A program made the translations under genes and the position numbers. Shown here one piece after another: positions 1-6,266 of a stretch of DNA of 7,413 nt. Numbering within the stretch: the stretch's first letter is position 1; every line of letters begins with the position of its first letter. The stretch covers positions 1 through 7,413 of the forward strand of contig JAIRLC010000073.1 of assembly GCA_031259645.1 (NCBI GenBank), written 5' to 3'. The notes under the pieces are model-generated. The model worked only from the letters and a program-made list of their open reading frames with translations. It was not told the origin of the DNA and ran no database searches. The stretch is from Prevotellaceae bacterium (GTDB taxonomy: Bacteria; Bacteroidota; Bacteroidia; Bacteroidales; UBA932).

Positions 1-1781
1 AAGGCCCCGGAAATACCTGCGGAAATGGCGGCAGGCGTCTTCAGTTTCTTCTGAATAAAATCATACAGCGCATACACGCCCAGCCCAATCCAGATGGTAA
101 ATGCATAGAACGAGCCGGCGTAGGAATAGTCGCGCTCGCGCGGCTGTATGGGCGTTTGGTTAATGTACACCACAATGGCAATGCCGGTGAGAATAAACAG
201 GAACAGGACAACCACGAAGTTCCGCTTATCCTTTTGCAACTGGTAAAACAAACCCGCAAGCCCCAACAAAAAAGGCAACATATAATAATGATTGCGCGCT
301 TTGTTTTCGGCGAGATAGGGGGGCATGTCGCTCATATCGCCCAGCCGCGCGTTGTCAATAAACGGAATACCGCACTCCCAATTGCCGTTGTAGGGATTTC
401 CGTGCCCCTGTATATCGTTCTGCCGGCCGGCGAAATTCCACATGAAATACCGGAAGTACATCCAGTTAATTTGGTAATCGAAGAAAAACGTCAGGTTTTC
501 GCGGAACGAAGGAATAGGGTCTTCACCGTAGGGGTTGCTGACTGCGCCGCGCCGTTGTTGGGGGCTTACATATTGCCTGTACACCTCTTTATGGCTTTCC
601 TGCGAACTGTGCATGCGCGGGAAAAGCATATTGTAACGCGAATCATACTTATATTCAGGCATGGCTTCCACCTTGACGTATTTCCCATTGTTTTTCGCGT
701 AGGTTGTTTTCTCTATCATAGCGATAGGCGGCGTGGCGTATGTAGGCCCTGAGAGCAGCGGTGCGGAGCCATACTGCTCCCGGTTGAGGTAATAAAGGAG
801 CGAAAACGGATTGTCGGGCTGGTTTTCGTTGGTGGGCGTGTTGGCCGACGAACGAATAACCACCACCGCAAACGTGGAATAGCCGATGAGCGCCACCGTG
901 AAACTAAGGATAATGGTATTCCACAACACTTTTTTCTTCCGGTGGGTAACCACAATACCGTAGGCCGCCAAAGCCAAAAGCAGCAAAATGGAAAATGCCG
1001 TGCCGCTGTTAAAAGGCAAGCCGAGGCTGTTGACGAAAAACAAATCGAAATACGCGGCCATGGCCGGAATAAACGGAATAAACCACAGCATGGCAAGCAC
1101 CAGCACGCCCGACACCAGCAGGGTAAGGAAAATGCCCTTGGGTTTTATTTGCTTGTTCTTTTTGAAATAATACACAAACACAATGGCCGGAATAGCGAGC
1201 AGGTTCAGCAAGTGTACACCGATAGAAAGCCCCATGAGGTAAGCGATGAGAATAATCCAGCGGTTGGCGTACGGCCGGTCGGCTTCTTCTTCCCATTTTA
1301 AAATAGCCCAAAACACCACCGCCGTAAAAAGGGACGACATGGCGTATACTTCGGCCTCTACCGCCGAAAACCAGAACGAATCGGAAAACGTGTAGGCCAG
1401 TGCGCCCACAGCGCCCGCGCCGATAATCGCAATCATATTGCCGGCAGTGAGGGCGTCGCCTTTGCGCTCCATGATACGGCGCGTCAAATGGGTGATGGTC
1501 CAAAACAGGAATAGGATTGTGAAGCCGCTACATAACGCACTCAGGGAATTAATCATGGGCGCTACATATTCGGGCGAAACAAACATGCTGAACAAACGTC
1601 CCAACAACTGAAACACAGGATTTCCGGGCGGGTGCCCCACTTCAAGTTTATAGGACGAGGCTATGAACTCCCCGCAATCCCAGAAACTGGTAGTGGGCTC
1701 GATGGTGAGCAAATAAACCAGAGAGGCTATGGCACAAACAACCCACCCAGCAATGTTATTGGCACGTTTAAAGGTATTCAT
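1..1781 (-). CDS. DUF2723 (GT117-type) polytopic membrane protein, N-terminal 593 residues, 3' end outside window
   Basis: An uninterrupted minus-strand reading frame runs from ATG at 1781-1779 to the window edge; the stop lies outside, so it is a partial gene. The translation starts MNTFKRANNIAGWVVC and has a first membrane segment at about residues 10-27, then a loop with the family hallmarks SFWDCGEF (32-39) and GHPPGNP (49-55). About ten further hydrophobic segments follow (for example 75-97, 115-131, 174-205, 216-241, 262-278, 288-309), a large soluble loop at about 310-500, and the motif QPRERDYSY (546-554). These match Bacteroidota DUF2723 proteins, usually around 1000 residues or more. 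Established: the human member TMEM260 is a protein O-mannosyltransferase (CAZy GT117) with a GT-C-type fold. Inference: this is an inner-membrane glycosyltransferase acting on exported proteins or glycans, with the acidic residues of the first loop (E28, D35, E38) as catalytic candidates. The other ORFs in this interval are shadows of this frame. Confidence 0.93.
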   Translation of the reverse strand, partial: MNTFKRANNIAGWVVCAIASLVYLLTIEPTTSFWDCGEFIASSYKLEVGHPPGNPVFQLLGRLFSMFVSPEYVAPMINSLSALCSGFTILFLFWTITHLTRRIMERKGDALTAGNMIAIIGAGAVGALAYTFSDSFWFSAVEAEVYAMSSLFTAVVFWAILKWEEEADRPYANRWIILIAYLMGLSIGVHLLNLLAIPAIVFVYYFKKNKQIKPKGIFLTLLVSGVLVLAMLWFIPFIPAMAAYFDLFFVNSLGLPFNSGTAFSILLLLALAAYGIVVTHRKKKVLWNTIILSFTVALIGYSTFAVVVIRSSANTPTNENQPDNPFSLLYYLNREQYGSAPLLSGPTYATPPIAMIEKTTYAKNNGKYVKVEAMPEYKYDSRYNMLFPRMHSSQESHKEVYRQYVSPQQRRGAVSNPYGEDPIPSFRENLTFFFDYQINWMYFRYFMWNFAGRQNDIQGHGNPYNGNWECGIPFIDNARLGDMSDMPPYLAENKARNHYYMLPFLLGLAGLFYQLQKDKRNFVVVLFLFILTGIAIVVYINQTPIQPRERDYSYAGSFYAFTIWIGLGVYALYDFIQKKLKTPAAISAGISGA

Positions 1782-1819
1782 CTTGTATTTTGTAGCGAAT
1801 TATTAATAGATTAAAGCGA

Positions 1820-1854
1820 CAAATTTACATATAAAATTCCGAAATACATACAAA
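1820..1854 (-). promoter_or_regulatory. Candidate Bacteroides-type promoter for the DUF2723 gene
   Basis: On the minus strand a perfect -7 box TAAATTTG (TAnnTTTG consensus) lies at 1827-1820, with a TTTG at 1854-1851 as a possible -33 element. The 23-bp spacing is somewhat longer than the usual 19-21 bp, so the -33 assignment is weaker than the -7. The predicted transcript would start roughly 30 nt upstream of the ATG at 1781. No Shine-Dalgarno-like sequence is visible, which is normal in this phylum. Confidence 0.5.
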
Positions 1855-1900
1855 CAACGCATGTTTTACCCTGCAAGATACACATTCCAATAATTCTGCC

Positions 1901-1908
1901 TACCTTTG
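1901..1908 (+). promoter_or_regulatory. Candidate -7 box driving the initiation factor-DUF4271-hemD-rnpA cluster
   Basis: TACCTTTG fits the Bacteroides -7 consensus TAnnTTTG and sits only 14 bp before the ATG at 1923, so the leader would be very short, about 8-10 nt. No convincing TTTG is present 19-21 bp upstream. It points away from the DUF2723 promoter, so both directions share this 141-bp spacer. Confidence 0.5.
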
Positions 1909-1922
1909 CAGAAAATTTTTTT

Positions 1923-2234
1923 ATGGGCGTGGTTTATTCAACAAATCCCGATTTTGTGTGTGCGCATGACGAGAAGCAAGCGGCGCTGCCGCCCGGGAAG
2001 CAAACGTTAATTGTGACCATCGACCGCCGGCAGCGGGCAGGGAAACAGGTTACGCTGGTGTCGGGTTTTGCGGGGCCGGCCTCCGAGTTGGAAGCCCTGA
2101 CCAAAACACTTAAAAGCAAATGCGGCGCCGGCGGCGCGGCAAAAGAGGGACAAATTCTTATTCAGGGCGACTTTCGCGACCGGGTGGTGGCCTTGTTGCT
2201 GGAAGCAGGATATAAAGCAAAGCGGGGGAATTAA
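1923..2234 (+). CDS. YciH/SUI1-family (eIF1-like) translation initiation factor
   Basis: The 103-residue product carries one SUI1 domain from about residue 27 to the end, preceded by a short poorly conserved N-terminus. Recognisable blocks are the basic strand-loop DRRQRAGKQVTLVSGF (34-49), the helix ending TLKSKCGAGG (62-71), and EGQILIQGDFRDRV (75-88) with the closing LLLEAGYKAK. These correspond to conserved parts of E. coli YciH, and the length is normal for the family. Established: eIF1/SUI1 proteins bind the small ribosomal subunit near the P site and affect start-codon selection; bacterial YciH is less understood and has been linked to stringency of initiation. The gene is first in a tight cluster, 2 bp ahead of the DUF4271 gene. 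The ATG is the only sensible start, and the predicted leader is very short. Function in this organism is inferred from family. Confidence 0.92.
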   Translation: MGVVYSTNPDFVCAHDEKQAALPPGKQTLIVTIDRRQRAGKQVTLVSGFAGPASELEALTKTLKSKCGAGGAAKEGQILIQGDFRDRVVALLLEAGYKAKRGN

Positions 2235-2236
2235 AA

Positions 2237-2923
2237 ATGAGGCAGGAGGAACTGTTAGATGGCGTTGAACTGTTGCGCATGTCGTTTACCCGCTTAGAGG
2301 GTTGGATTGGGCTGGGTTTGCTGGTCTTGTTTTTCCTGAACTTTCGCTTTATCAAGCAATTCTTACTGCTGTCGTTTCCGGGATTGATACATTTTCATGT
2401 GGCGCAAAAGCAATTTGAAGAGAACTCGGTGGTTATTGCGAACATTCGCCGGATGCTCTTGATATTCAGCCAAATTTGCATATCGTTTTTTCTGTTTCTG
2501 ACTATTCGTTATTATGACGTTTTCCCCAATCATTTAACTGCTGCACAGGTTTATATTTTGATTTTACTGTCCTTTTTTGCGCTTTACATCTTAAAAACAC
2601 TCCTGCTCCGGGTATTGGGATTCCTTACGGAAACCGAAACGGCCATGCGCATGATGGGCTACTACGGACAACTTTACGCCATTTCGGGCGGCCTTATTTT
2701 GTTCCCCCTTACGATATTGTTTTTTAACACCTATTCATCGCTTTGTAAGCCGTTAGTTCTTATCGGATTGGTATGCTCTCTTGTCGTTATTCTATTGTAC
2801 CTGATACGTTCTTTTCAAATTTTTATTTCTTATAAACTTTCTGTTTTCTTTTGGATTTTGTATCTTTGCACCTTCGAATTTGCACCATTTTTATTTATAT
2901 GGAAGTATATTACTTTGGCGTAA
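2237..2923 (+). CDS. DUF4271 domain-containing integral membrane protein
   Basis: The 228-residue protein is strongly hydrophobic with about six predicted membrane segments (roughly residues 23-35, 73-90, 103-125, 147-163, 172-190 and 202-222), a short soluble N-terminus and no signal peptide. Composition, length and position directly before hemD match the Bacteroidota family DUF4271, whose function is unknown. The conserved-looking inner loops contain FPGLIHFH (47-54), NIRRMLLI (69-76) and GYYGQLYAIS (141-150). It starts 2 bp after the stop of the initiation factor gene and ends 4 bp before hemD, so it is probably cotranscribed with both. The coding sequence is noticeably richer in A+T than its neighbours, which largely reflects Phe, Leu, Ile and Tyr codons. 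The linkage to hemD is suggestive only; no reaction can be assigned. Confidence 0.85.
   Translation: MRQEELLDGVELLRMSFTRLEGWIGLGLLVLFFLNFRFIKQFLLLSFPGLIHFHVAQKQFEENSVVIANIRRMLLIFSQICISFFLFLTIRYYDVFPNHLTAAQVYILILLSFFALYILKTLLLRVLGFLTETETAMRMMGYYGQLYAISGGLILFPLTILFFNTYSSLCKPLVLIGLVCSLVVILLYLIRSFQIFISYKLSVFFWILYLCTFEFAPFLFIWKYITLA
2838..2868 (+). promoter_or_regulatory. Candidate internal promoter for hemD-rnpA
   Basis: TATCTTTG at 2861-2868 is a perfect match to the TAnnTTTG -7 consensus. TTTC at 2838-2841 lies 19 bp upstream as a one-mismatch -33 element. The site is inside the last codons of the DUF4271 gene and would give a leader of about 50 nt before the hemD ATG at 2928. It would allow hemD and rnpA to be expressed apart from the two upstream genes. 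Chance occurrence in AT-rich coding DNA is possible. Confidence 0.45.
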
Positions 2924-2927
2924 TCGT

Positions 2928-3665
2928 ATGACAATTAAACATGTACTCATAGCTCAAGGGACACCTGCAGGCCCTTCCCCTTATGCGGAATTAGCAGAAA
3001 AATATAATGTAACGGTTGAATTTTGTCCGTTTATTCATGTAGAGCGACTTTCGGGAAAAGAATTTAGAACGCAACGTGTGGATATTTTAAGTCATACGGC
3101 TGTCGTTTTCATTTCACGTACGGGAATTGACCACTTTTTCGGCTTGTGTGAAGAATTGCGGATTACCATACCGGAAACTATGAAATACTTTTGCCTGACG
3201 GAATCCATCGCGTTCTATCTGCAAAAATACATTGTGTACCGCAAACGTAAGATATTTTACGGGAATGGCACTATCGAATCGATAATTGAAGCCATCGGGT
3301 CAAAGCATAAGGGAGAAATTTTTCTGCTGGCTTTGGCGAGCAACAGCAAGCCCGAAATTCAAAAAGCGTTCGAAAAGGTGAAGATGAAACATACCAAAGC
3401 CATTCTTTACCGTACGGAAAACAGCGATTTGAGCCACATAAACCTTTCCCATTATGACATGCTGGTGTTTTACAGCGCGGCGGAAGTAAAATCATTGACC
3501 GACAATTTCCCCGATTTCAAACAAAACGGCACGAAATTGGCGGCGTTCGGCACAGCCACCTTGAAAGCGTTGAAGACGGCAAAGTTGAAAGCTGCTGTGG
3601 AAGCGCCTACACCCGAAGCGCCTTCTATGGCGAAAGCGCTGGAATTGTTTCTGGCAAAAAAATGA
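2928..3665 (+). CDS. hemD: Uroporphyrinogen-III synthase
   Basis: HemD closes and rearranges the linear tetrapyrrole hydroxymethylbilane into uroporphyrinogen III, the branch point to haem, sirohaem and cobalamin, in the cytoplasm. The 245-residue protein has the family's two-lobed layout. It starts MTIKHVLIAQ and carries the block HTAVVFISRTGIDHFF (56-71), the stretch TMKYFCLTESIAFYLQKYIV (84-103) typical of Bacteroidales HemD, the second-lobe entry HTKAILYRT (155-163) with YDMLVFYSAAEVKSL (176-190), and the C-terminal AAFGTATLKALK (205-216) followed by EAPTPEAPSM (225-234). HemD sequences diverge strongly, but this Bacteroidales version is distinctive. The ATG at 2928 is preferred over an in-frame ATG at 2880, whose 16 extra residues lie inside the DUF4271 gene and do not resemble family N-termini. 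It overlaps rnpA by 4 bp. Confidence 0.92.
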   Translation: MTIKHVLIAQGTPAGPSPYAELAEKYNVTVEFCPFIHVERLSGKEFRTQRVDILSHTAVVFISRTGIDHFFGLCEELRITIPETMKYFCLTESIAFYLQKYIVYRKRKIFYGNGTIESIIEAIGSKHKGEIFLLALASNSKPEIQKAFEKVKMKHTKAILYRTENSDLSHINLSHYDMLVFYSAAEVKSLTDNFPDFKQNGTKLAAFGTATLKALKTAKLKAAVEAPTPEAPSMAKALELFLAKK

Positions 3666-4051
3666 ACAGCTTTCGCAAAAAAGAACGCCTCTGCTCCAAA
3701 AAGCAGATTGAAATGTTGTTCACGCAAGGCAATGCCGCTTTCGTATTCCCTTTCAAAATTTACTACCGGATATCCGACGCCACAGCCGCACCGCAGGCCG
3801 CACCTTGCCGCGTGATGATTACGGTACCGAAACGGCATTTTAAGAAAGCGGTGCACCGCAATGTGTTAAAACGACGCACGCGGGAAGCTTTTCGCCTGCA
3901 TAAACAAGCACTAACGGCGGCGTTAACCGCTCAGGGTAAGTGTTTACAATTGATTTTACACTATGTCGGTGAAACAATATTGCCGTACGAATTATTGGCC
4001 GAAGCCATAAAAAACACAAATAACATACTAATAGAACGAGTTGAATTGTAA
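3662..4051 (+). CDS. rnpA: Ribonuclease P protein component
   Basis: RnpA is the small basic protein that binds the catalytic RNase P RNA and helps it remove 5' leaders from precursor tRNAs. The 129-residue product begins NSFRKKERLCSKKQIEMLF, the usual N-terminal helix region. It has the central strand CRVMITVPKRHFKKAV (49-64) and the RNR signature helix HRNVLKRRTREAFR (65-78), whose Arg residues contact the RNA. Size and strong basic character are normal. The start codon overlaps the hemD stop (ATGA at 3662-3665), so translational coupling is likely. A terminator-like hairpin overlaps the stop codon. In many Bacteroidota a yidD gene follows rnpA; here the next 650 bp have no protein gene. 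Confidence 0.95.
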   Translation: MNSFRKKERLCSKKQIEMLFTQGNAAFVFPFKIYYRISDATAAPQAAPCRVMITVPKRHFKKAVHRNVLKRRTREAFRLHKQALTAALTAQGKCLQLILHYVGETILPYELLAEAIKNTNNILIERVEL

Positions 4052-4072
4052 CATATTGTGTTATAACTTTTT
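4046..4072 (+). terminator. Probable intrinsic terminator after rnpA
   Basis: TTGTAACA (4046-4053) pairs with TGTTATAA (4059-4066): 8 bp with one G-U pair and a 5-nt loop, followed by CTTTTT at 4067-4072 and more T-rich sequence. The stem is weak (AT-rich) and uses the last codons and stop of rnpA. It would close the four-gene transcript. Confidence 0.5.
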
Positions 4073-4125
4073 AATAATATTTTATAATTTTAATGTTATA
4101 GTTGCTTAAAATCAATGGGTTAATT

Positions 4126-4203
4126 TGTAAAGATTTTTTTTCTTATTCTGCTTAACACTTTTTGACAATTTTATATTTTGTACTTTAAAGAAAAATCTTT
4201 ACA
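4126..4203. repeat. 16-bp inverted repeat in AT-rich spacer
   Basis: Positions 4126-4141 and 4188-4203 are complementary over 16 bp. The outer 13 bp are perfect (TGTAAAGATTTTT against AAAAATCTTTACA), then one T-G pair and two more T-A pairs, with a 46-nt loop. The right arm abuts the first copy of the 15-bp direct repeat. It could be a hairpin in RNA or paired protein-binding sites. Confidence 0.6.
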
Positions 4204-4268
4204 TTTGTTTTTGGAAATATTTGTCGTTCTTTTGTTGATTTATTTGGCGTTACTTTTGTACTTTAAAG
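4176..4268. repeat. Direct repeat pair TTTTGTACTTTAAAG, 78 bp apart
   Basis: The 15-mer occurs exactly at 4176-4190 and 4254-4268. Its core CTTTAAAG is palindromic, and the second copy extends to the perfect 12-bp palindrome TACTTTAAAGTA (4259-4270). Two identical sites with dyad symmetry upstream of a candidate RNA gene would fit operator sites for a dimeric regulator, but low-complexity AT-rich DNA makes the inference modest. Confidence 0.55.
4251..4258 (+). promoter_or_regulatory. Candidate -7 box upstream of the structured region
   Basis: TACTTTTG matches TAnnTTTG. A TTTG at 4231-4234 is 16 bp upstream, closer than the usual 19-21 bp. It overlaps the second 15-bp direct repeat by five bases. 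A transcript would begin near 4265 and could enter the structured segment at 4381, unless stopped at a weak stem (GAAGCG 4304-4309 with CGCTTT 4325-4330) followed by a T-rich run. Confidence 0.35.
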
Positions 4269-4380
4269 TAAAGAAACTTACGAATTTTCTAGATATGCTA
4301 TCCGAAGCGTAAAAGTTGCGTTCCCGCTTTTTCTTTTTTATAATCTTGATTATATATATATTTTATCGTTAAAAAGACAG

Positions 4381-4618
4381 GGTGTGAGCCTGATTTATTT
4401 GATAGTATGGGTTTCGTAAGACCTCTTTACATGAAGTAAATCATCTATAGGCTCGCGCTTACTTTTTAGTGCTTGGGGTTAGATACGGCAACACTAACTT
4501 TGGGTAACGCTGTTTTGTGCATTGAGGGCGCGTCTAAAAGTCAAAGCCGGAAGCGTTCACAGACGACAATAACAATTTACCCAATTGTATATGGTTGATG
4601 ACTTTTAGGCAAACCCAA
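4381..4618 (+). ncRNA. Candidate structured non-coding RNA, unassigned family
   Basis: The plus-strand sequence folds into two large hairpins. Hairpin A: 4381-4391 pairs with 4449-4459 (11 bp, three G-U) and, after a 6-nt bulge at 4443-4448, 4392-4400 pairs with 4434-4442 (9 bp, one G-U); it is capped by 4409-4414 with 4419-4424 around the loop CGTA. Hairpin B: 4532-4543 pairs with 4599-4610 (12 bp, one G-U), enclosing ACAATT/AATTGT (4572-4577 and 4583-4588) with the loop TACCC. That loop and its flanks (TTACCCAA, 4577-4584) are perfectly complementary to TTGGGTAA at 4500-4507, a possible pseudoknot. Between them, TTAGTG/CACTAA and GTTAG/CTAAC are mutually exclusive helices. Strand is inferred from G-U pairs and flanking promoter direction. 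Ends are approximate. It may be a divergent 6S-like RNA, a leader or something new; no known family was recognised. Confidence 0.4.
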
Positions 4619-4670
4619 TAATATGGTTACGATTAGTAGTAATCGCGTGGGCATTGTGAAATTTATTGCG

Positions 4671-4678
4671 TAATTTTG
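4671..4678 (+). promoter_or_regulatory. Candidate -7 box for the oxidoreductase gene
   Basis: TAATTTTG is a perfect TAnnTTTG match, 19 bp before the TTG at 4698. Transcription would start near 4684-4686, too late to leave room for an upstream start at 4683. This supports the 4698 start. No clear -33 TTTG is seen. A second similar box, TACTTTTG, overlaps the start codon at 4693-4700 and is probably coincidental. Confidence 0.45.
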
Positions 4679-4697
4679 TGGTTTGCGTAGTTTACTT

Positions 4698-6266
4698 TTG
4701 ATTGCCGACCTTCAACTGAGTGTGTCGCCGGAAGCTGCCGGCGATGAACAGCTAAAACAGGCTGCCGCCCGCGCCTTGCAACTTCCGCCCAACAGTATTA
4801 CGGCGCTGCAAATCGTCAGGCGTTCGCTCGACGTCAGGCACAAAAACCCGCAACTGCAACTGAAACTCAAAGTATATACCGAAGGAACGCCACTTCAAGA
4901 TTTAACGGCGCCACCCAAGTACCGGAATGTAGACGGTAAGCCGCCGGTGGTGATTGTCGGCGCGGGGCCTGCCGGATTGTTTGCCGCACTTAAGCTGCTG
5001 GAAAAAGGCCTTCGGCCTGTTATCCTCGATCGCGGAAAGCCGGTGGAAGAACGCAAGTACGACATTGCCCGCCTGTCGCGCGAACAGGTGGTGGATGTGA
5101 ACTCCAACTGGTGCTTCGGTGAAGGCGGTGCAGGTACCTACTCCGACGGCAAACTCTACACCCGTTCCAATAAACGGGGCAACATCAGTGAGGTGTTGCA
5201 ACAGTTTGTGTACCACGGCGCCCATCCCGACATGCTCATCGACGCCCACCCGCATATCGGCACCGACAAGTTGCCCCGCATCCTTGCCCGCATCCGTGAA
5301 ACGATTACCGGTTGCGGCGGCGCGTATTATTTCAACACCTGCGTGACGGATTTTATCGTGAAAGACCAAACGGTTTTTGGCGTGGAAGACGCGCAGGGCA
5401 ACCGCTACGAAGGTGTGGCTGTGATACTGGCCACCGGCCATTCGGCGCGCGATGTATATGAACTGTTCCACCGCCGCCGGTGGACGCTCGAAGCCAAGCC
5501 CTTTGCCCTCGGTGTACGTGCCGAGCATCCGCAGGCGCTCATCAACGAAATACAATACGGCGCCCGGCATTGCAGACCGGATGAGATGGCGTTGCCGCCG
5601 GCCGCTTACAGCCTAACCGCGCAAACCGGCACACGGGGGGTGTTTTCGTTCTGCATGTGTCCCGGTGGCGTCATGGTGCCTGCCGTTACAGCGTCCGGCG
5701 AAACGGTGGTAAACGGCATGTCCAATTCCCGGCGTAGCTCGCCGTATGCCAACGCCGGCATTGTGGCGCAGGTTGACCCTGCCGAGCTTTCCGATTACCG
5801 GAAATACGGCGTTCTCGCCGGCCTGCGGTTTCAACAGGATGTGGAACGAAACGTACATGTGCAAGGATTGACCGCCCCCGCCCAGCGGCTCGTGGATTTC
5901 ATGGCCGGAAAAACTTCCGCTACCCTGCCCAAGACGTCCTACGTGCCGGGGGTTGTGCCGGCGCCGTTGCACGAGTTGCTGCCGGCGTTTGTCGGCCGGA
6001 GCTTGCAAGCGGCGTTCACACACTTCGGGAAAAAAATGCCGGGTTACCTGTCGAAAGAAGCCGTGCTGGTGGCGGTGGAGTCGCGCACGTCGTCGCCGGT
6101 GCGCATGGTGCGCGACCCGCATACCTTGCAGCACGTGCAGCTCGCCCGCCTGTATCCTTGCGGGGAAGGGGCCGGCTACGCCGGCGGCATCACCTCTTCG
6201 GCCATCGACGGGATACGGTGCGCGGAAAAAATAGGGGAAACGGAGAACGTAAAGCGTAAAGTGTAA
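4698..6266 (+). CDS. NAD(P)/FAD-dependent oxidoreductase, COG2509 family
   Basis: The 522-residue cytoplasmic flavoprotein has a roughly 80-residue N-terminal domain typical of COG2509. The FAD-binding Rossmann motif VVIVGAGPAGLFAA lies at about 84-97. Then follow CFGEGGAGTYSDGKLYTR (139-156), DAHPHIGTDKLPR (182-194), the second nucleotide motif ILATGHSARD (243-252), the Cys-containing FCMCPGG (318-324) and the C-terminal FAD-contacting GEGAGYAGGITSSAIDG (489-505). The family is called an uncharacterised FAD-dependent dehydrogenase; substrate and electron donor are unknown. The frame has a stop at 4671 and no in-frame ATG until far inside the Rossmann region, so a TTG start is required. TTG at 4698 gives MIADLQLSVSPEAAG, resembling Bacteroidales homologues as I remember them (starting MIQEFQLRV); TTG at 4683 would add five residues. 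The last ten residues (GETENVKRKV) come from repeat-like DNA. It appears monocistronic. Confidence 0.92.
   Translation: MIADLQLSVSPEAAGDEQLKQAAARALQLPPNSITALQIVRRSLDVRHKNPQLQLKLKVYTEGTPLQDLTAPPKYRNVDGKPPVVIVGAGPAGLFAALKLLEKGLRPVILDRGKPVEERKYDIARLSREQVVDVNSNWCFGEGGAGTYSDGKLYTRSNKRGNISEVLQQFVYHGAHPDMLIDAHPHIGTDKLPRILARIRETITGCGGAYYFNTCVTDFIVKDQTVFGVEDAQGNRYEGVAVILATGHSARDVYELFHRRRWTLEAKPFALGVRAEHPQALINEIQYGARHCRPDEMALPPAAYSLTAQTGTRGVFSFCMCPGGVMVPAVTASGETVVNGMSNSRRSSPYANAGIVAQVDPAELSDYRKYGVLAGLRFQQDVERNVHVQGLTAPAQRLVDFMAGKTSATLPKTSYVPGVVPAPLHELLPAFVGRSLQAAFTHFGKKMPGYLSKEAVLVAVESRTSSPVRMVRDPHTLQHVQLARLYPCGEGAGYAGGITSSAIDGIRCAEKIGETENVKRKV

Larger units (their letters stand above)
4052..4697. other. 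646-bp protein-gene-free interval between rnpA and the oxidoreductase
   Basis: No plausible protein gene, tRNA or mobile-element ORF is visible on either strand. The left half (to about 4380) is extremely AT-rich with inverted and direct repeats. The right half (4381-4618) has mixed composition and strong complementary segments suggesting a folded RNA. -7-like boxes occur at 4251-4258 and 4671-4678. The usual landmarks of tmRNA (tag reading frame, tRNA-like end), RNase P RNA and SRP RNA were looked for and not found. Confidence 0.7.

Noticed and set aside
41..1814. Several ORFs of 60-198 codons on both strands
   Set aside because: They are out-of-frame shadows of the continuous minus-strand DUF2723 frame, which alone shows family motifs and membrane segments.
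2880..2927. Upstream ATG extending HemD by 16 residues
   Set aside because: The extension overlaps the DUF4271 gene and does not resemble HemD N-termini; ATG at 2928 fits the family start and the 4-bp intergenic gap.
4052..4380. Replication origin next to rnpA
   Set aside because: The region is AT-rich and rnpA can lie near oriC in other phyla, but no DnaA-box cluster (TTATCCACA-like) and no dnaA or rpmH is present.
4381..4680. tmRNA, RNase P RNA, SRP RNA or tRNA
   Set aside because: No tag-peptide reading frame, no T-arm GGTTCGA-type sequence, no GAGGAAAGTCC-type RNase P core and no SRP tetraloop domain could be found.
4895..6234. Long ORFs opposite or within the oxidoreductase (for example 4902-5570 and 5613-6134 on the minus strand)
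   Set aside because: GC-rich shadow frames with no recognisable domain; the plus-strand frame is a clear flavoprotein.
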